NCBI GenBank assembly: GCA_021818505.1
Contig: JAKADX010000002.1
Coordinates: 1 to 64,000 of the forward strand
DNA from: Pseudomonadota bacterium
GTDB taxonomy: Bacteria; Pseudomonadota; Alphaproteobacteria; Acetobacterales; Acetobacteraceae
DNA length: 64,000 bases
Direction: 5' to 3'
Positions 63,547 through 64,000 of this stretch are shown piece by piece (within the stretch, counting starts at the first letter, position 1; each line of letters opens with the position of its first letter). The position numbers were made by a program, and so were the translations under genes. The notes beneath the pieces are model-generated. The model saw nothing but the letters and a program-made list of their open reading frames with translations. It did not search any database and was not told the origin of the DNA.

Positions 63547-64000
63547 TCAGCGCGCCACCGCGCCGGACCAGCCGGGCAGGTAGTCGGCGTCCTCGCTTTT
63601 CGCGAGCGTCAGCGCCGCGTCCAGCGCCGCGTCGAAATCCGCCTCGACCTGCTTGCGCTTCATCCGCCGGCGCAGGAAGTCGGCCCACAGAAACTCGCTG
63701 TACGGCGTTGTGTCCTTGGCAAACCCGCCGCGGCGGCGCAGTTCGCCGGCCAGCGAGCGGAACGGGTCGTCCACCAGGTCCTTGACGGCGCGCGGCACGT
63801 CCTCATAGCCGCGGCGGCGGCCCTTTTCGTCGAACGGATGCGTCCAGCCGCGATTGTCCAGCACGAACCAGAAGCAATCGGGATCGAGCCGGTGCAGATC
63901 GGCCACGATCGTCACCAGCAGCTCGTCCTGACCCTCCTCCAGCAGCGCGAGGGCGAGGTGGTGGTGGTCGATGACGTAATGCTCGCGCTGCGGGCCGAGG
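63547..64000 (-). CDS. ParB-like protein (ParBc_2), 5' end outside window
   Basis: The last 151 codons are seen. The frame continues to the right edge with LGPQREHYVIDHHHLALALL and EEGQDELLVTIVADLHRLD, then the LDNRGWTHPFDEKGRRRGY block. The conserved HYVIDHHH motif is the ParB-like signature. Stand-alone ParBc_2 proteins are of unknown function, often annotated as nucleases. The true start is not in the window. Confidence 0.85.
   Translation of the reverse strand, partial: LGPQREHYVIDHHHLALALLEEGQDELLVTIVADLHRLDPDCFWFVLDNRGWTHPFDEKGRRRGYEDVPRAVKDLVDDPFRSLAGELRRRGGFAKDTTPYSEFLWADFLRRRMKRKQVEADFDAALDAALTLAKSEDADYLPGWSGAVAR

Overview
The window is high-GC (roughly 70 percent) and almost fully coding. 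It looks like a chromosome segment of an alphaproteobacterium of the family Acetobacteraceae. The reasons are the run ffh-rpsP-rimM-trmD-rplS followed directly by leuC-leuD-leuB, the haem lyase operon, the two Hint_2-domain surface proteins and the general codon bias. The assignment comes from gene content and order, not from a search.

Layout. 1-1700 (minus): two membrane-anchored low-complexity proteins, one carrying a 15-bp coding tandem repeat. 1754-9748: an esterase, a peptide-type solute-binding protein, CysH, and a translationally coupled trio of two M20 amidohydrolases and a CoA-ester lyase, then a PAP2 phosphatase. 9773-14894 (minus): cytochrome c maturation genes ccmC-D-E-F-G-H-I, including a 45-residue CcmD. 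14984-22688: YciI and EVE proteins, a bicupin oxalate decarboxylase-like protein, an SBP56/methanethiol oxidase-like protein with a membrane partner, a Rieske protein, acetyl-CoA synthetase, a PIN-toxin remnant and CDP-diacylglycerol pyrophosphatase. 22874-30842: SRP, ribosome and leucine genes ending with tRNA-Arg(ACG).

31009-36470 is an accessory, decaying block of envelope proteins. It holds a beta-barrel protein, a lipoprotein, a periplasmic protein, a ruined arylsulfatase, a ruined fused copy of a Cys-rich/OmpA gene pair next to the intact pair, and a DUF2092 gene frameshifted in a GC run. 36449-41398 is a quinate/shikimate-to-protocatechuate catabolic module (TetR, AroE-type dehydrogenase, MFS transporter, dehydroshikimate dehydratase fused to an HPPD-like domain). 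41513-46215 is a CUT2-type ABC importer with a luciferase-like oxidoreductase. 46278-51750 holds the two Hint proteins.

51852-56340 holds envelope and small proteins and two copies of a 206-bp element. Each copy has a hairpin, a short ORF for a hydrophobic basic peptide and a terminator-like hairpin; I consider this the most novel feature. 56341-61390 looks like a prophage-derived regulation and replication module (S24 repressor, XRE regulator facing an HTH protein, RepA-like ATPase, DUF6362) with no integrase or structural genes visible. 61499-64000 returns to chromosomal genes: a small secreted protein, a TVP38-type membrane protein, a MaoC-like hydratase and a truncated ParB-like protein.
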